DNA from: Isochrysis galbana | Taxonomy: Eukaryota > Haptophyta > Isochrysidales > Isochrysidaceae | Direction: 5' to 3' | Length of the DNA: 64,000 nt | Assembly (NCBI GenBank): GCA_018136815.1 | Contig: CM030936.1 | Span: 2,349,131 to 2,413,130 of the forward strand | Shown here: positions 44,498 through 54,925 of the stretch, piece after piece | How the letters are laid out: each line of letters opens with the position of its first letter | Numbering within the stretch: position 1 is the first letter of the stretch | Translations under genes and position numbers: made by a program | Notes under the pieces: model-generated | What the model saw: only the letters and a program-made list of their open reading frames with translations | Databases searched by the model: none | Told to the model about the DNA's origin: nothing

Positions 44498-45859
44498 GGT
44501 GTCGTTCCGTCAATTGTGGGACATCAGTCGAATTGAGCGATCGAATGTCCACAGTTGTATATAGAGCGTTATTTTAAAATTAAATGCAGACTAGCGTAAC
44601 AACTTATTTTCCCTGCTTTCCCGCGGCGCGTGTCCCCCCCCCCCGGGGGGCGCCGTGTCGGCGCTTTTCCCCTACGTGGACAACTACATAAACATGCATT
44701 TAAGAGATATTTGCCCATGGCACCTGTGATTACTTGTAATCATGGGCACGGCGCGATGTGCATCGGTCCCCCCCGCGGAGACGCCGTGCGCATTCCAAAC
44801 TTTTTCTCTATGGGTACCTAAGGCTCACGTTTACGTAAAGTAGCCATATACGAGATGTTTCGTTGCGCAGCACGTGTGATGACTTGCAATCATATTGTGC
44901 ACGCCATGTGTGGGCACGGCGCGGTCGCCTGGGGCTCGGGAGCGGTCGCGGCACGCTCCATAGGTCAAACTTTAACAATAGTTTTTGAACGGCGTGCACC
45001 TTCATAGTACACAGTGTGAGATTCTGGTGCCAAAAGGTGACAATAAGGGCTCGCTCCAGCGGCTATCTCCCCGGGTGCCGGGGACTTTGCCGCTGCAGCG
45101 GCCGCGGAGGCCCGCCGCGCGCCGCTCCCCTCCCCCCCCTTCCCCCACTCCTCTCTGGCAGCCCAGCTTGCCACAGGGGTGTACTCGCGCGGCCAACACC
45201 AGTGGTAAGCCCCCCCCACGCTGCCTGCCGCGATGTGCCCCTTCACGCTCGCCGCGCTCACCTCCAGGTCGTTCTCGCACTTCCCCCCCTTCGCAGCGCG
45301 CAGACGAGCGCCAGAAGCCAGGTGCGAGCAGCGCGCGCGCAGCGCGAGCCCCCCGCCCGGCCTTGGCCTGGGTGTGCCATACCCAGCACCTGACCCCGCC
45401 CCAGCCCACACCCGCCTCGCAGCAAGCTTCCCTGGCTGAAAAGTCAGAGTTGGCGTCTCTCTCGGCAGGCGCGGCCGGTCAGCAGATCGGCTACAGGGCT
45501 CGAAGGGGTCGAATTGGGGGGGCAGTGCGCGTGTGTATTCGTAAGATATGTGTATGGACTGTCTGTGCGCCGCATGGCGACGCGCAGGCAGTCCATATGT
45601 GCGCGTCTAGAGCCTGATTTCTAGTGTGTGTGGCATGTTTGAAAGGGCGCACATGGTGTCCCGTGAGAAATTTCTCTTTACGTAATTGTGTGCCTTAGGG
45701 GAAAAGCATAGAAAAAAGTTGTTATGCCCACGCACGGCGCCCTAGCCTTTCCCTGAATTTTAACCATCACGTGTGAATACTGTTGTATACATAACTATGG
45801 ACATTTGATGGTTTGATGGCTCCATTCGATTGATGTCCCATAATTGATGGAACGACACC
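44498..45859. mobile_element. 1.36-kb interval bounded by inverted GGTGTCGTTCC ends
   Basis: The left end at 44498 reads GGTGTCGTTCCGTCAATTGT and continues gggacatcagtcgaattgag. The right end, read from 45859 leftward, is GGTGTCGTTCCATCAATTAT followed by gggacatcaatcgaatggag. About 55 bp of each end correspond. The interior has no transposase frame; it is GC-rich at 45050-45450. Flanks do not show a clear target duplication, so two independent end fragments facing each other remain possible. Confidence 0.5.
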
Positions 45860-45862
45860 TTG

Positions 45863-46936
45863 ATGGAGCGTCCCACTGGTGCGGTGTGGCTGGTGGGACT
45901 GTGGAGGGTGGATTGGGTGTGCTGCAAGCTGGCTGCTACCAGCATGCAGGCTTTGGTCGCTCTGTTCTCGGTGGTGCCCGGGCGCGGCCCGCTGGCCGCT
46001 GGCTCTTCGGCTCACCTGGTCGGGCGGGTCGTCTTGACGGCCTTGAACAATCTCCAAAATCTCGATCTTGGGTGGAACAACATTGGCCCAGAGGGGATGG
46101 AGGCATTTGCTGAGGCTCTATCCAAGGGGGCCTTGAACAATCTCAAAAACCTCGTGCTTGCTAAAAACAGAATTGACGATAAGGGCATGAAGGTATTTGC
46201 AGAGGCCATATCCGAGGGGGCCTTGAACAATCTCGAAAATCTCGATCTCTACAACAACAACAATATTGGCGATGAGGGGATGAAGGCATTCGCTGAGGCC
46301 CTATCCAAGGGGGCCTTGAACAATCTCCAAAATCTCGATCTTCGATGGAATCAGATTGGTGATGAGGGGATGAAGGCATTTACAAAGGCTATATCCAAGG
46401 GGGCCTTGAACAATCTCACATACCTCAAGCTCTCCTACAACAAAATTGGCATTGAGGGAATGGAGGCATTTGCAAGGGCCATATCCAAGGGGGCCTTGAA
46501 CAATCTCAAAGATCTCGTTCTCGACAGCAACAATATTGGAGATGAGGGAATGAAGGCATTTGTGAAAGCTTTACACCAGGGGGCTCTGAACTATCTCCAA
46601 TCACTCGATCTCTCGTTCAACTTTATCGGCAACGAAGGGATGAAGGTCTTTGTAGAGGCCGTATCCAAGAGGGCTCTGGACAATCTCAAAGATATTGAAC
46701 TCAGGGGCAATCGGATAAACCTCGAGAATATGAAAGCCTTTGCAGAGGCCCTTGGCAAGGGGGCCTTAGACAATCTCGAAACACTCGATTTCTCGTACAA
46801 CTCGATTATTGGCGACGAGGATAGGAAAATTATTGCAGAGGTCCTATGGGAGGGGGGCTTCGAGATTGCTCAATTCGAAACGATTGAGATACTCAGAGCT
46901 ACAAGATTGAGTACGCCCGTAAGTAAGAGCTCTTGA
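45863..46936 (+). CDS. Leucine-rich-repeat protein, ribonuclease-inhibitor type (first)
   Basis: 357 residues from the ATG at 45863, four bases after the edge of the inverted-end element. After ~55 non-repeat residues there are about ten 28-29-residue repeats of the type GALNNLQNLDLxxNxIGDEGMKAFAEALSK, the RI/NLR-like LRR class that forms a curved helix-strand solenoid used for protein binding. No NACHT, kinase or other domain is attached. The repeats are very alike at DNA level (ggccttgaacaatctc), showing recent expansion. The frame ends at TCTTGA just before the small copy of the Fanzor 3' end. The start is uncertain because the first exon runs against a mobile-element boundary. Confidence 0.75.
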   Translation: MERPTGAVWLVGLWRVDWVCCKLAATSMQALVALFSVVPGRGPLAAGSSAHLVGRVVLTALNNLQNLDLGWNNIGPEGMEAFAEALSKGALNNLKNLVLAKNRIDDKGMKVFAEAISEGALNNLENLDLYNNNNIGDEGMKAFAEALSKGALNNLQNLDLRWNQIGDEGMKAFTKAISKGALNNLTYLKLSYNKIGIEGMEAFARAISKGALNNLKDLVLDSNNIGDEGMKAFVKALHQGALNYLQSLDLSFNFIGNEGMKVFVEAVSKRALDNLKDIELRGNRINLENMKAFAEALGKGALDNLETLDFSYNSIIGDEDRKIIAEVLWEGGFEIAQFETIEILRATRLSTPVSKSS

Positions 46937-46984
46937 ATTGTTCGCCCCTCCACACCACCGCCTTCTCCCATACCACCACCCTCT

Positions 46985-47163
46985 CCCCCCGCCGCCCTCG
47001 GTGCCACAAAGCAGCCGAGTCCATGGGACCATGTTGCGTACTCTCTCCCTTCTCTTCCAACAATCGTGACACGGATCGTGATGAACTGGCGTGCATGCAA
47101 ATGCTTCTGGCTGGGTTTCAAGGCATGTGTTACGGCACCAGGCCGAAGTGGCTGTGCTCGGGG
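46985..47163 (+). repeat. Detached copy of the Fanzor 3' end (~180 bp)
   Basis: It matches 51051-51232 almost base for base (one clear change, gcgtac for gcgcac) from ccccgccgccctcggtgcca to ggctgtgctcgggggg. It would encode RCHKAAES, then the NRDTDRDELACMQML RuvC-III segment and GTRPKWL, but lacks everything upstream. It starts about 50 bp after the stop of the first LRR gene. Confidence 0.85.
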
Positions 47164-47189
47164 GGGAGTAGCTCTATGATGCGTATTGT

Positions 47190-47400
47190 GTAGATTGAAA
47201 GAGTGTCAGTCATTGTTTTTCTCATGTCTTGTAATTTTTTGTATGAGCTGAGTGACACGCGGAACTTTTGGGGGGAGGGCGGCTAGCTAGGTGTGTGTAC
47301 ATTATTGATCAAGTATAGATTGAAAGAGTGTCAGTCATTGTTTTTTTCATGTCTTGTAATTTTTTGTATGAGCTGAGTGACACGCGAAACTTTTGGGTCC
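47190..47400. repeat. Imperfect 126-bp direct duplication
   Basis: The segment gattgaaagagtgtcagtca through cttgtaattttttgtatgag to cacgcg.aacttttggg occurs at 47191-47272 and again at 47317-47398, with one or two differences. Confidence 0.85.
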
Positions 47401-47695
47401 AAATCGTGGAGGAGTTGGACCAGGGCGTACCCGACGTGTCGGGTGCCGTGATGGATCGTTCTGCGTCGTCGGATTTGCTCGTGAGCAAATCGCTCCAGCA
47501 TGTGCGCACGCGAACGTTTCCATAGAAATCCGCGTTCGCCTTTGATGTGCATCAAGGTGGCACGCTGGAGCTCTGCGGAAGCATTGTCTCTCATTTGGAA
47601 GGGCACCGGAGCGTGCCCGGAGATCCATGATTTCCTACTGTGATACCTTTTCGCACAGACCCTAAGATGACGTCGTCCCTTGAGTATGATCCGCG
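47331..47695 (-). pseudogene. ORF fragment sharing 53 bp with the transposase 5' flank
   Basis: The minus strand is open from 47843 to 47331 (for example RKSWISGHAPVPFQMRDNAS). About 53 bp (47616-47668) are repeated in the other orientation at 49818-49870, directly before the IS-type transposase. The part beyond 47695 overlaps the proposed first exon of the second LRR gene and is not claimed. It could be a piece of the nuclease or transposon gene; the family is not recognised. Confidence 0.3.
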
Positions 47696-49497
47696 ATGCG
47701 ATTTCCAGTGCGCTCCTCGCCTCATGCCAAAGATCCATCGAGCGCGGAGGTGCGAGGTAAACGTCAGGTAGCCCACCAAGATACTTGTTCGAATGTGTCA
47801 CGGCAAGTCTTCTCACTCCCATCAAAGGAAGCCATCGACACACAAAAAAAAGAGGAGCGCTTTCAGCAGCACATCGAAGAGTGCCGCTTCGGCGCAGCGG
47901 TGAGAATACAAGATCTCGATACCGGTGAAGGAGCTACTCGATTGCTTGAGACGTCGCCCCTTGCGATACATTTCTTGCAGACGGACCTCCGAAAAATACA
48001 ACCAAGTACCTGCACATCTCCCGATGTATCTCAGATGCGATGAAGGCATTTGCCGAGGCTCTTGTCAAGGGGGGTTTGAAGAATCTCACCACTCTCAGTC
48101 TCCGGTACAATGGGACGGAGGGGATGGAAGCATTCGCGGAGGCCATCTCCAATGGGGCCTTGAGAGATCTGAAAACACTCGATCTTAGGACCCAGAAGGG
48201 GATAAAAGCCTTCGCAGAGGCCATCTCCAATGGGGCCTTGCACAACCTCGAACATCTCGAGCTCGATGCGAACGCAATTGGCAACGAGGAGATGAAGGCA
48301 ATTGCAGAGGCTCTTGTCACGGGGGGGGGCTTGAAGAATCTCCTTCATCTCAATCTCATACACAACAAGATTGGTGATGAGGGGATGAAGGCTTTTGCAG
48401 AGGCCATCTCCAGAGGGGCCTTGGAGAATCTCGTCACTCTCAATCTCGCTCACAACAAGATTGGCTTTGAGGGGATGCAGGCCTTTGCAGAGGCTGTCTC
48501 TAGGGGAACCTTGAACCATCTGATCAATCTCGATTTCAGGATGAACCAGATCGGTGACGAGGGAATGAAGGCATTCTGCAAGGCTCTCTTCATGGGGGCA
48601 TTGCACAATCTCCAGACTCTCAATCTCAACTCCAACATGATTGGCTCTGAGGGGATGAAAGCCTTCCCAGAGGCCCTATCCATGCTCCATATGCTCAATC
48701 TCCAGGACAACAACATTGGCAATGAGGGGATGGAGGCATTCAGCGAGGCCCTTGACAAGGGGGGGGGAGGCTTGAACAAGCTCACTCATCTCGTTCTCAA
48801 GAAGAACAACATTGCGAGGATTGGCGCATTTTGCAAGGCTCTCTGCATGGGAGCCTTCCACAATCTCGAACATCTTGATATCGGTGGGAACGCGATCGGT
48901 GACGAGGAGATGAAGGCATTGGCAGAGGCTATCTCGAGGGGGGCCTTGGGCAATCTCATACATCTAGATCTCGCTCACAACAAGATTGGCGAGGAGGGGA
49001 TGAAAGCATTCAGTGAGTCCATGGGAGCCTTGGGCAATCTCAAACATCTGGATCTCGCTCAGAACACAATTGGTGACGAGGAGATGAAAGCATTTGCAGA
49101 GGCTTTATCCAAGGGAGCCTTGAACAATCTAGAAAGGCTCCACCTCTGTACCAACCAAATCGGCAATGAGGGGATGAAGGCATTCACCAAGGCTGTGTCC
49201 AAGGGGGCCTTGAAGAGTCTCACACACATTGATTTGGATGAGAACAACATCGGCGACGAGGGAATCAAGTCATTCTCTGAGGCTATCTCCATGGGGGCTT
49301 TGAGCCATCTCGAGTATCTAGCCATGTACAGGAACGAAATTGAGGATGAGGGGATCAACGCATTTGCTCTGGTGCTATCCATGGGGGCGTTGAACAACCT
49401 CGAATATCTTGATGTTTCTCAAAATAAATATGAGAGGGTGGAGACATTGAGACAATCCATGGGGACCTTGAAGCATATCAAAAACCTCGATTTCTGA
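47696..49497 (+). CDS. Leucine-rich-repeat protein, ribonuclease-inhibitor type (second), two exons
   Basis: Exon 2 is 47981-49497. A 56-bp intron (gtgaagg...tttcttgcag) joins it in correct phase to an upstream exon that I start at 47696, giving 581 residues. The join reads RIQDLDTDGPPKNTTKYLHI, then SDAMKAFAEAL. About 16 repeats follow (GALxNLxxLxLxxNxIGDEGMKAFAEAIS), with some shortened units (LRTQKGIKAF) and glycine insertions from G runs (VTGGGLKNL, KGGGGLNKL). It is related to the first LRR gene but not a simple copy. No other domain is seen. The function is probably protein binding. The first-exon boundary is tentative; exon 2 is secure. Confidence 0.75.
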
Positions 49498-49915
49498 CGG
49501 GGGGTGTCTTTTGGGGAAGTGTGGAGGTGCCCCCCCCCAGTCAGGAGCTTTGTGAAGAAGGGTGGACGCGCTTGCTGGTAGTCATCCACCGTGTACCGTT
49601 TTATTGTAAAAGCGATGTGTTATCAAACCCGTTACGAAACACATTCCACAACTAGATTTCAGTCACACTGGAGGGAGTTCACCCCGATGGGCTCCTCTGC
49701 TACACGTCTGTGCGCTCTGCGGAGACACCTGATCCAGAAGAAACCTTGCCAACTCCCCACCTTTGTAGTTCCGACTTTCTACAGGCGTGACGTCGGAGCT
49801 GAACGCTTTTCCATTTCTTAGGGTCTGTGCGAAAAGGTATCACAGTAGGAAATCATGGATCTCCGGGCACGTGGAGCAATCACCGCCGCAGTAACTTCCC
49901 TACTGCCCCTTACCG

Positions 49916-50596
49916 GTGGTAGGTAGACCCAGAGCAGATGTCAACCAAATGCTCGACAAGATGTGCCATATCCTATGGACAGGAGCACCATGGAGGTCCC
50001 TTGGTTCCGGGTACAGCACCGTACATGGCACATTCCTCAAATGGAGCAGGGTGGGCGTCTTCGAGACAGCATACAGAGCACTCCTCAGGCTAGAGAGGAG
50101 ACGGACGCCACGAAGGGGCGTATTCCATTGTATCGATTCCACATTTGTCAAAAGTATCTACGGACGTGATTGTATTGGCAGAAACCCGACTGATCGAGGA
50201 AGGATGGCCACCAAAGTATCCGCCCTTGTGGACCAAGACGGGATTCCACTCTCGCTTCGCTTCTTTCCTGCCAATGTTTCAGACCAAGTCACTGTGGAAG
50301 AGACCTTGCGACATGCTCCTCATCCACGACGAGGCACACCATTGTATGCGGATAAGGGCTATGATTCAGGAAACAACAGGAGTATCCTCGAGTCTTTCGG
50401 ATATGTAGAACGCATCTCAAAGCGAAGGCAGACGACTCACCGCCTTGTCAACCGACGCAGAAATGTTGTCGAGCGAACATTCTCTTGGTTGGACAGATGC
50501 AGGCGTCTTCTGGTCCGATATGACGCCTCCATCCAAGCATATGCAGCATGGACGTGGCTAGGATCTATTCGGCTCCTGAGTCGCCGCATTGCATGA
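49916..50596 (+). mobile_element. IS5/IS4-type DDE transposase
   Basis: The frame encodes 226 residues closely patterned on bacterial IS5-family (IS427-like) transposases: GRPRADVNQMLDKMCHILWT, GAPWRSLG, FLKWSRVGVFE, then the DDE core: IDSTFVKS (first Asp), LYADKGYDS (second Asp), RNVVERTFSWLDRCRRLLVRYD (Glu with the Y-(2)-R-(3)-E-(6)-K-like signature). The usual ~30-residue N-terminus (…LLPL) is present only in another frame: TSLLPLTGG at 49894-49920 is one base out, so the copy has a frameshift or needs a different start. IS4/IS5-like elements carrying Fanzor genes are known in eukaryotes, including haptophytes, which fits the neighbour at 50658. Clear terminal inverted repeats were not found. 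Confidence 0.8.
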
Positions 50597-50657
50597 AGGG
50601 AGTGCATTCTGTGTGCATTCCACTACATCCTCAGATTAGATCACTCGCACGGAGTAG

Positions 50658-51254
50658 GAGCTGCTATGTGCACTTTCCCATAACGCACTTGCAGCATGGG
50701 ACGTGCTAGTGCACCCACAAAAGCATCCGCAGCGCTCGATGGATCGTTGGAGGGAGTCGAGAAAGGCGAGAAGTGCACTGGACCGAATCGCAGACCGAGT
50801 CTGGGGAATCAAGAAGCGCAAGAAGGGGGAGCCCAAAAAAACAGACTCTGACAAGGACAAGGAACGGACCGTTGTCCTCGTTGGAGATGGGTCGTTTGGC
50901 GATACTTTCCCCCAAAAAAAGTTTGTCCGCGCACTCGCGTGCCGCGGAGTGACGATTGTACTCGACGAGTACCACACCTCCTTGATGTGCCCCTGTGGTA
51001 CATCGGAACTCCAAGACACTGCCGCGATGTTTGGGGTTACACCCAGCGACATCCCCCGCCGCCCTCGGTGCCACAAAGCAGCCGAGTCCATGGGACCATG
51101 TTGCGCACTCTCTCCCTTCTCTTCCAACAATCGTGACACGGATCGTGATGAACTGGCGTGCATGCAAATGCTTCTGGCTGGGTTTCAAGGCATGTGTTAC
51201 GGCACCAGGCCGAAGTGGCTGTGCTCGGGGGGGTGGAGGAAAGTGCGCTTCTAG
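50658..51254 (+). pseudogene. Fanzor (eukaryotic TnpB-like nuclease), C-terminal half
   Basis: An open frame after a stop at 50655 encodes about 198 residues. VVLVGDGSFGDTFPQKKF leads into TIVLDEYHTSLMCPCG, which holds the alternative RuvC-II glutamate of Fanzors and the first half of the zinc ribbon (TSxxCxxCG). RRPRCHKAAE supplies further Cys/His, NRDTDRDELACMQML is RuvC-III with its catalytic Asp, and GTRPKWL is the usual C-terminal close. Fanzors are RNA-guided DNA nucleases spread by several transposon types. The N-terminal half, including RuvC-I, is missing: upstream lies the transposase, so the gene is truncated and unlikely to be active. Its 3' end is duplicated at 46985-47163. Confidence 0.8.
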
Positions 51255-51292
51255 AGTGGTTTTGTGCCCGCATAGCGTTTTCGTACATAACG

Positions 51293-51740
51293 TTATGGCG
51301 ATGATTGAACGCTTCTCATTTGTGGTGGATGGTGGGGATTTAACGCTTCTCATCTGTGGTGGAGGGTGGGGATTGAACGCTTTTTTTCATATGTGATGGT
51401 GATGATTGAATGCTTCTCGTCTGTGGTGGAGGGTGGGGATTGAACGCTTTTTCATATGTGATGGCGATGATTGAATGCTTCTCGTCTGTGGTAGAGGGTG
51501 GGGATTGAACGCTTTTTCATATGTGATGGCGATGATTGAATGCTTCTCGTCTGTGGTGGAGGGTGGGGATTGAACGCTTTTTCATATGTGATGGCGATGA
51601 TTGAATGCTTCTCGTCTGTGGTAGAGGGTGGGGATTGAACGCTTTTTCATATGTGATGGCGATGATTGAATGCTTCTCGTCTGTGGTGGAGGGTGGGGAT
51701 TGAACGCTTTTTCATATGTGATGGCGATGATTGAATGCTT
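51293..51740. repeat. 65-bp minisatellite directly after the Fanzor
   Basis: The unit atggcgatgattgaatgctt, ctcgtctgtggtggagggtg, gggattgaacgctttttcat, atgtg repeats with exact 65-bp spacing at 51461, 51526, 51591, 51656 and 51721, with more diverged copies from 51295. A gtggt[g/a]gagg alternation distinguishes every other copy, so pairs of units were duplicated. Confidence 0.9.
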
Positions 51741-52420
51741 CTCGCCTTGCACAAGCACACTGCCTCATGTCGCACAAGTAGCGGAGATTTTTAAGAAGAT
51801 TTTTTTTCCCCTGCTCCAACAATGTTGCCAACAACCCGGCTCTTTCTCTTTCAGCCTTCCGAGAACTTTGCGGAATCTTTTTCTCGAACTTGGCAACCAC
51901 GACAACATGAACGTCTTGATTTCGTTCAAGGCTCAAGGCCCCTGTCCCCTGTGACATTTCGTCAGTTGGGATGACCGTCCTTTTTTTCAAGTACTACTAG
52001 CGGCAAGGCAAAGATATTCAGAAATCTAGTCTAGGGTCCAGCGTCCAGCAGCGCCTTGCTTGGTGGTCCAGAATAACAGGGAAGAACACAGATCCTCGCA
52101 AGGCCTCGCTCCAACCTGTCCAAGTAGAAACCAGGCCTCTCCTCTCCCATACTCTTCGGATGCCCTTCTTCCCCTACCCCATCGATGCCACAGTGTTCCG
52201 GCTCTCTCCACTTCCATATTCTTCTTGGTTCTTGGATTTTTCTCTTCTGGTGAGGAGGTGATCCAAGGTGTGAAGCAAAATCCAGCTTGCTCCGCTCGCC
52301 ACGGCGTCGGCCGCTCAGTGGTCGCAGACTCTTCCACCCACCCTCCTTCCCTGCCTCCCTCGCCCCCTATCCCTCCCCGCCCGGTGCACTATTACCTGAG
52401 GGTGGGTGCACGCGGCTTGG
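51741..52420. other. Intergenic, no gene recognised
   Basis: T runs near 51790-51812 are followed by a CT-rich leader up to the gene starting at 52421. Confidence 0.35.
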
Positions 52421-53685
52421 ATGGTGCCCTCGGGTGCGTTTGGGCTGCCTCGGACCGAGGACTCTGGCTCGGTGCGTGCTGAGCGGTGGGAGGAGGCCAA
52501 CCGTTCCAAGTCGGATCCGCCGCCACGCGTGCACAAGGAGAAGACGCTGCAGTACGTCCCTGCGCCGCACGGGACACCAATCGAGGGCATCGAAATCCGC
52601 GGGAGCCAGATCGTCAAGGTGGAGGCCTCCCTACCCACCGTTTGCCCCCTCTGGAGCATGTGCCCTCTAGAGCCCTCTTGGGCAATGAATGATCGCAGAC
52701 AGTACAGTCAGTGCACTGCGCTGCGTCCTGCAGCTCACGTGTATGTTCGGCGCGCAATTCTGGTAGGTTGAGGTGCTTGCTGATAGCAGCTTCGAGATGA
52801 GCCCGTTTGCCTCGTCGCTGTGCATCCCGCTTCAGCTCCGACTCAATTATGCCACTGATGGAGAGCCGGAGATGGTGAGCTCAACAAATCGCTTGCTCGC
52901 GCTCCGGCTGATGACGGAGCCTGGTATCGGCTTGCCAATGACATGGCAATCAGTTGCCACCAACAGCACAGGGGCATTGCCGCCGATGCTCGTCACGCGT
53001 GCTGACGGCGTGCCCTTCAGAGAGGCCGAGTGGCAGGTGTTGGCTGAGTACGTGCAATTCGCTGATGAGGAGCTGGAGGAGCAGCAGGCACGTAAGCCAT
53101 CGGTCTTTGCCAACTTTGTGTGCAGCCATCTGCTTAGGATTGGCGACGGCGCCGAGTCACTCTTCCACCCACCGGTGAGTCAGCCCTGACCTTGAGCATA
53201 GTGGCTTTTCGTCCCATCCTTGTTACAAAGACCCCTCAAAATCGACTACATGGATCGGTCACTTGGCAGCGTGTGGCATTCTCCTGTGAAAGGCTGCCTC
53301 AACCAGAGCTCAGACCTCGCCAAGGAAATTTTCCTCACTTTCTGACCCAGCGTTCCCACTTCCGCGGTGCTTTACTGCTCAGGGCCAAGTTCCGCTCTAC
53401 TTCATCGACGTCGTGCCTGCTCTAGCCATCAGGGTACCGCCTCGCTCAACAGTACGGCCGCGTAGGCTTAAAGGGCAACCTGAGCTGAATGGACGCATGG
53501 GGACGGTGGTGAAATATGATGAAGCCAAGCTGCGCGTGGGCGTTGAATTTCCTGCTCCTACGGGTGTGGTCTCCATCCGCGCGAGTAATCTCGAAATCAC
53601 GCCAAGAGAGAGGTCACGGAAACTTTTGGACGAGCATGAGAGGAGGAGGCGCGCAGAGTATGGACGACGGTGGGCTGCAAACTAG
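52421..53685 (+). CDS. Three-exon gene of unknown function
   Basis: Exons 52421-52618, 52767-53174 and 53383-53685 join in phase 0 throughout and give 302 residues. Intron 1 is gtggag...ggtag, intron 2 gtgagt...ctcag. Splicing produces GIEIRGSQIVKVEVLADSSF and SLFHPPGQVPLYFIDVVPAL, both smooth. The last exon contains LNGRMGTVVKYDEAKLRVGV followed by EFPAPTGVVSIRASNLE, a small beta-barrel segment often found as an add-on in algal and protist proteins (LNG-x-G-x-V...NL pattern), then a charged helix. The middle (LRLNYATDGEPEMVSSTNRL; AEWQVLAEYVQFADEELEEQ) is not recognised. No leader is seen, so the protein is probably cytosolic or nuclear. An additional upstream exon is possible. Confidence 0.65.
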
Positions 53686-54718
53686 CTCTGCCGTAGCCAG
53701 TGGCGGCAGGAAGCGTTCGGTTGCCGAAGGATGCAGCATCATGCCAGAATGCTAGCAGCGGCTTGTATCGCCTCATGCATACTAGTGCCTGGTGTGGCCG
53801 GAGCGCACAACAACGACGCGCGTCCTGGCTCCTGTCCCGACATGGCCAGCCCATCGCTCCAAACCCTCCTCCCCCCTAGTCGACAGGCAGACAGGTGTAG
53901 CATGGGGGCCCTTGGAACTCAGGAGCGCTAGCGAGGGAGGAAAAAAAACATTCTTGAAAAAGTCCGCTAAGCTACTGTCTACACTCTTTCTTCCGAGCCC
54001 CCGCTGCCATCGCCCTTGCCTCCTCCGCACCCTCCTTCCCGCTCCCCCCCTCATTCCTTGTTCTTCGGTTTCGGGGGGTCGGCCCACGTGCACCACCTTG
54101 GGCCTAGCGTTGGGAGGGGGGTGAAACGGGCCTGTTGAGGCTTCTTCGATTTGCGACGTGTTCATGGACGCCGCGTTGTGGGGGCCCGGCCTAATCGGCT
54201 TTCCCCATGGTGAGATGTACTCTCAGGCGCTTCGCCTTCCCTGCCCGGGGAGCTATCCTTGGTCATTCGCGCGTGTGCTAGCTTTTTGTCTGACGGTATG
54301 TCATAGGTATGTTCTATGCCTAGTCTTTCAAACCTACTTTTATAAGTCTATAAGTGGGGGTCAATCAATGGATGGGGGCCTCGCGTCCCCCTCTCTCCAT
54401 CGCGGACACCCCCCGGGGTGGGCCCGTACATTCAACCTCAGCCCCTGCCCCTGCCCTATCATCATTCTGGCCGCGAGCCGCACTCCCAGGCCCGCATGGG
54501 CCAGCTCTCTCTCTCTCTCCCCCCCCCCCCCCCCCCCCATTCTTATGCTCTTTCTTCTTTGCTCTCTTGCTTTTTATTCTATTGCACATGGGGTGTAGGG
54601 TATATGTTTTTGCCAGAGATGCGCGCGAGAGGAGACAGACATACGGAGGGAGGGAGGGAGAGAGAAGAGCAAAGTGTCCAAGCGGGAAAATCTACTGGTT
54701 TTTCCTCAATAAACCTTT
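53686..54718. other. Intergenic with fragments of dispersed elements
   Basis: 53838-53940 is a diverged piece of the 757-bp element (tggccagcccatcgctccaa, then gacaggcagacaggtg). 54340-54430 resembles 10905-10990 (ttttataagt...gtcaatgg...ggcctcgcg). 54511-54538 has CT and C runs. No gene was found. Confidence 0.45.
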
Positions 54719-54925
54719 TAAAAAAACCTTTTAAAATTCTCACCTCGCGCGCGGCTATGTAGCTGTCTATCGTAGCCACGCCCATTTCCCTTCCTCTCCC
54801 TCGCTTCCCGCCTTGCGGCATCTCCCCTCGTGCTCTACTTAGGGGCCCAGGGTGTGGGGGGGGTTGGGTAGGGCGGGGGTGCACCGGCCCCTAGTGGTCT
54901 GTTCACGCCTTCCTCCTGTGCCTCT
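54719..54925 (-). mobile_element. ~200-bp SINE-like repeat, copy 2 (inverted)
   Basis: This is the complement of the repeat at 25018-25211, with the same aagggaaatgggcgtggcta core and the same attttaaaaggttttttt tail, here doubled (aaccttttaaaaaaaccttt). It ends next to the LTR-element interior. Confidence 0.55.

Noticed and set aside
45016-45617. Overlapping GC-rich frames on both strands
   Set aside because: All frames are open because of GC richness and none shows family similarity; inside a mobile-element interval.
49916-50596. Bacterial contamination because of the IS5-type transposase
   Set aside because: It is embedded among spliced genes, LRR genes and a eukaryotic Fanzor; IS4/IS5-like elements are known in algal nuclear genomes.
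50636-51353. Minus-strand frames opposite the Fanzor
   Set aside because: Antisense shadows of a conserved plus-strand coding region.
51293-51740. CRISPR-like array (65-bp period)
   Set aside because: Units are continuous and nearly identical with no variable spacers.
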